A DNA stretch of 64,000 nucleotides, taken from SIG299 sp045531955. Lineage in GTDB: Bacteria; Bacillota; Clostridia; Lachnospirales; Lachnospiraceae. The translations under genes and the position numbers were made by a program. Under the pieces are notes generated by a model. The model was given only the letters and a program-made list of their open reading frames with translations, searched no databases and had not been told where the DNA came from. Shown in pieces: positions 61,529 to 64,000 of this stretch. Each line of letters starts with the position of its first letter. Positions within the stretch are counted from its first letter, which is position 1. The stretch is from NCBI GenBank assembly GCA_045531955.1, contig JAZSFC010000041.1, forward strand, positions 62,001-126,000, read 5' to 3'.

Positions 61529-62803
61529 ATGCGTTCCCTCATTTATCCTGTTTTAACAGAGACCTCTGCCGACACAGAGGGCGGTTTTCAAGCAGAACTA
61601 ACCGATATTACTACTAATTTCCCCATTGAAGGAGCTACTGTTTCTATATCTTCCCTTGATGATTTGTCACGTCCGACAGAAGTACTCCGTACCGATTCAG
61701 CCGGATTTACTCCTTTTATCACCCTACCCGCACCACCGTATGCCTTAAGTCAACAGCCTTCGGACATACGGCCTTATAGTGAATATGTACTGGATATTTC
61801 CGCTCCGGGCTATGAACCGGTCCGTATTTCCGGTGCAGAAATTTTAGCAGGTGTAACCGCCAGACAACATGTACAATTACTTCCAAGTCCTACGGGCTTT
61901 CCCGGTACCGTGGAAGAATTTACAATTCCGGACCATACCCTCTATGGTTCCTATCCTCCGAAAATTGCAGAAGCAGAAGTAAAGGAAAATACTGCTTCCG
62001 GCGAAATTGTCCTGCCAAGTGTCGTTATTCCGGAATATATCATTGTCCACGATGGCACCCCAAATAACAGAAACGCAAAAAACTACACCGTCCGCTACCG
62101 TGACTACATCAAAAACGTTGCCTCCAGTGAGATTTATGCCACCTGGCCGGAAGCCACCATTTATGCCAATATTTTGGCAATTATGTCCTTTACACTAAAC
62201 CGGGTTTATACGGAATGGTACCGTTCCCGCGGCTACGATTTTACCATCACCTCCTCCACTGCTTTTGACCACAAATGGATTCCGGAACGTAACATCTATG
62301 ACACCATTGATGCCGCCGTAGATAACATTTTCAACAACTACCTTTCCCGTCCTAACGTCAAGCAGCCGATTCTTACCCAGTACTGTGACGGCAAGCAGGT
62401 TTCCTGTCCCGGCCTAATGACCCAATGGGGAAGTAAATCCCTGGGCGATGCCGGTTATACGCCAATCCAGATTTTGAGAAATTTCTACGGAAACAATATC
62501 TATATCAACTCCACGGAAGAAATTTCCGGAATTCCTTCCTCCTATCCGGGTGCTGCCCTGCGCACAGGTTCCCGCGGCAACAGTGTCCGCACGATTCAGG
62601 AGCAGCTAAATATTATCAGTAATGCCTATCCACGCATTCCAAAAGTAGCAGAGGATGGTGTTTTTGGCACAGGTACCGAAAATGCAGTAAAGGAGTTCCA
62701 AACAATTTTCAACTTAACACCGGATGGCATCGTCGGTTTCAACACCTGGTACAAAATCTCCGCAATTTATGTGGCGGTAAGCCGAATTGCAGAGTATGCA
62801 TAA
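61529..62803 (+). CDS. SpoIID-like protein with peptidoglycan-binding domain
   Basis: 424 aa. The N-terminal part is a carboxypeptidase-regulatory/Ig-like fold (TTNFPIEGATVSISSLDD). The middle resembles the SpoIID/LytB domain (VRYRDYIKNVASSEIYATWP; ILTQYCDGKQVSCPGLMTQW). The C-terminal PG_binding_1 domain (~350-412) has DGVFGTGTENAVKEFQ and DGIVGFNTW. There is no signal peptide, unusual for a wall protein; expression in the mother cell or forespore, or an alternative export route, is possible. AAGGAG precedes the ATG. Confidence 0.8.
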   Translation: MRSLIYPVLTETSADTEGGFQAELTDITTNFPIEGATVSISSLDDLSRPTEVLRTDSAGFTPFITLPAPPYALSQQPSDIRPYSEYVLDISAPGYEPVRISGAEILAGVTARQHVQLLPSPTGFPGTVEEFTIPDHTLYGSYPPKIAEAEVKENTASGEIVLPSVVIPEYIIVHDGTPNNRNAKNYTVRYRDYIKNVASSEIYATWPEATIYANILAIMSFTLNRVYTEWYRSRGYDFTITSSTAFDHKWIPERNIYDTIDAAVDNIFNNYLSRPNVKQPILTQYCDGKQVSCPGLMTQWGSKSLGDAGYTPIQILRNFYGNNIYINSTEEISGIPSSYPGAALRTGSRGNSVRTIQEQLNIISNAYPRIPKVAEDGVFGTGTENAVKEFQTIFNLTPDGIVGFNTWYKISAIYVAVSRIAEYA

Positions 62804-62822
62804 AAACAAAACAGCAAAATAA

Positions 62823-62876
62823 AAAACCGGTACAGGAAAAGGAGGCAAATTTGCTTCCTTTTTTTGTACCGGTTTT
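62823..62876. terminator. bidirectional terminator between convergent genes
   Basis: Perfect 12-bp arms AAAACCGGTACA/TGTACCGGTTTT around an inner GGAGGCAAATTTGCTTCC hairpin. It serves both the SpoIID-like gene and mraY. Confidence 0.85.
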
Positions 62877-62909
62877 CTGTTTCTCGGACAACCGCCCAAA
62901 CATCCTATT

Positions 62910-63875
62910 CTATTTCACCAACACCATATAAATCACTGCTGCTGAAACCACCAGCTGAATAATTCCAAAACGGTATACCGTCTGTGTATTAGACCAGCCG
63001 TTAACCTTTCTTGCCTGATCATGAAGAGGTGTTCTCACATTCTTTAAAATACGAATTTTTAAAAAGCGCAGTAAAGATACCTTTACCAGACCGATGCCGC
63101 CATCTACCATAAGTACCAGCGCAAACGCAAGGTATACAAACGGTCTGCCGGAAACCAGCGCTGCAATGGCAATTAAAGTACCCATGGCACGGGAACCCGC
63201 ATCACCCATTAACATCGTACTCGGAGTAGCATTATGCCAAAGATAACCAAGAAGACATGCCATAAACAACAATAATAAGTAATTAAATGTACCCTCCTGC
63301 CCCAGAATAGTGTTTAATATATAGAAGGATGCCAAAGTAATCATAGTAAGAGTACCGGACAAACCATCCACACCATCCGCACAGTTAGTTACGTTAATGG
63401 ATGCCCAAACCAGCACCACTGCAAGCAGGCCAAACAGCCATGCCGGAAGTTCCAACGTTGCATCCGTTACCAAAAATGCCACGGTTGTTCCATGATAGTT
63501 GATATAAGTAATTGCTACCATCACAGCAATGAGTAAATCTAAAATTGCCTTTTTATATTCGCCCCACGGATTTTTGGAGCAGTCATCCAGAAAGCCGGTT
63601 AACATAGAGGCAGCTACCAACAGCAAATAAATGATCCACTCCACCTCAAATGGTGCAAAAAGCAACGCTGCTGCCGCAAAAATCAATACAAATAAGAAGC
63701 CGGCACCTCTTGGTTTTCCTGCGGAAAGCTTACCGTCTACCGCAAAATCGCGTCCAAGGTCTCTCGGAAGCTTATCCTTACACTTCCAAAGAAGCAGAAC
63801 TGTTGCAAAAAAAGCAAATAAAATACCTGCTGTAGCTATGATGCTCATATTTGATTCAAAAACAGATGCTAACAT
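62910..63875 (-). CDS. mraY: MraY-like phospho-N-acetylmuramoyl-pentapeptide transferase
   Basis: 321 aa with about ten membrane spans. The conserved acidic motif GFLDDCSK (~93-100), NCADGVDGLSG (~160-170), MGDAGSRAMG and TPLHDQARKVNGWSNTQTV are those of MraY (the usual HDH reads HDQ here). The HDQ variant and the isolated position outside the dcw cluster suggest a second, specialised MraY. GGAGGT precedes the ATG, which directly abuts the upstream stop. Confidence 0.88.
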   Translation of the reverse strand: MLASVFESNMSIIATAGILFAFFATVLLLWKCKDKLPRDLGRDFAVDGKLSAGKPRGAGFLFVLIFAAAALLFAPFEVEWIIYLLLVAASMLTGFLDDCSKNPWGEYKKAILDLLIAVMVAITYINYHGTTVAFLVTDATLELPAWLFGLLAVVLVWASINVTNCADGVDGLSGTLTMITLASFYILNTILGQEGTFNYLLLLFMACLLGYLWHNATPSTMLMGDAGSRAMGTLIAIAALVSGRPFVYLAFALVLMVDGGIGLVKVSLLRFLKIRILKNVRTPLHDQARKVNGWSNTQTVYRFGIIQLVVSAAVIYMVLVK

Positions 63876-64000
63876 TTATACCTCCAAATAACCCTTTAAC
63901 AGTTCTAATGTATTTTCCAGCCCCAGGCGATGTGTTCTTTCGATATTGTGGGATGCCTGCACACCCGGTCCGATCAGAGCACCGCAGATATTATTTCCTC
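63876..64000 (-). CDS. C-terminal end of a metallopeptidase-like protein (partial)
   Basis: The last 41 codons of a gene that enters from the right edge. The ending ALIGPGVQASHNIERTH, then GLENTLELLKGYL, resembles the C-terminus of aminopeptidases of the M18/M42 type. Its stop is immediately followed by the mraY ATG, so the two are translationally coupled. Too little is visible for a firm family call. Confidence 0.55.
   Translation of the reverse strand, partial: GNNICGALIGPGVQASHNIERTHRLGLENTLELLKGYLEV

Noticed and set aside
61529..62803. SleB-type germination hydrolase
   Set aside because: The PG-binding domain is present but there is no SleB catalytic domain; the middle better fits SpoIID/LytB.

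Overview
The window looks like a Gram-positive anaerobe of the Clostridia, most likely a Lachnospiraceae gut species. The evidence is moderate GC, strong AGGAGG ribosome binding sites, a Tn1549/CTn-type conjugative element, and a backbone block hemZ - MBL hydrolase - relA - apt - SpoIID-like/peptidoglycan-binding protein - mraY. No rRNA, tRNA or CRISPR array was seen. Nearly all genes lie on the minus strand.

Layout. (1) 1-7958 is the right part of an integrated element whose left part is outside the window. It carries tandem DUF2786 proteins, an ASCH-like protein, a lytic transglycosylase, an HUH-type replication initiator, a formylglycine-enzyme/C-type-lectin-fold protein whose C-terminus carries the codon signature of a diversity-generating retroelement (DGR) target, a repressor with a four-operator divergent promoter, a TM2 protein and a large serine recombinase. 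It has inserted into an ABC transporter ATPase gene, which now ends just after its Walker B motif. (2) 7945-23433 is a cargo region: an ABC permease, several predicted membrane or secreted proteins of unknown role, and five consecutive ECF sigma factor/membrane-anchored anti-sigma pairs (A to E, left to right). Each pair overlaps by 4-8 nt, and a conserved leader element precedes the sigma genes. (3) 23434-56332 is the core of a Tn1549-like integrative conjugative element (ICE). In transcription order (right to left) it holds DUF6075, DUF3970-like, ParA, ParB, a RepA-like initiator, DUF6050, a toxin-antitoxin cassette, PcfB, VirD4, Maff2, VirB6/TrbL, PrgI, VirB4, M23 peptidase, DUF4315, DUF4366, TopB, a small ORF, an XRE regulator, a 2746-aa methylase/helicase, a 1629-aa ArdC/DUF4316 protein and TTRAP. 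Beyond them lie a divergent XRE regulator and two unknown genes. The ICE abuts the 3' end of hemZ. (4) 56333-64000 is chromosomal backbone.

How the parts fit. ParA/ParB/RepA and TopB suggest that the excised ICE circle is replicated and partitioned. VirB4/VirB6/PrgI/Maff2/M23/VirD4/PcfB form the type IV secretion and coupling machinery. The ArdC and methylase/helicase proteins plausibly protect and process incoming DNA. No ICE relaxase and no tyrosine integrase were recognised, so they probably lie left of the window. The sigma/anti-sigma and ABC cargo resembles envelope-stress or antimicrobial-peptide sensing modules, but that role is inference.

The strongest observations for follow-up are: the DGR-type variable protein without a visible reverse transcriptase; a toxin-antitoxin cassette bounded by exact 23-bp direct repeats inside a DUF6050 gene; six tandem 22-bp iterons inside the repA-like gene; the five-fold sigma/anti-sigma array with its conserved 15-codon upstream ORF; and the serine-recombinase element that truncates the ABC ATPase at a perfect inverted repeat.
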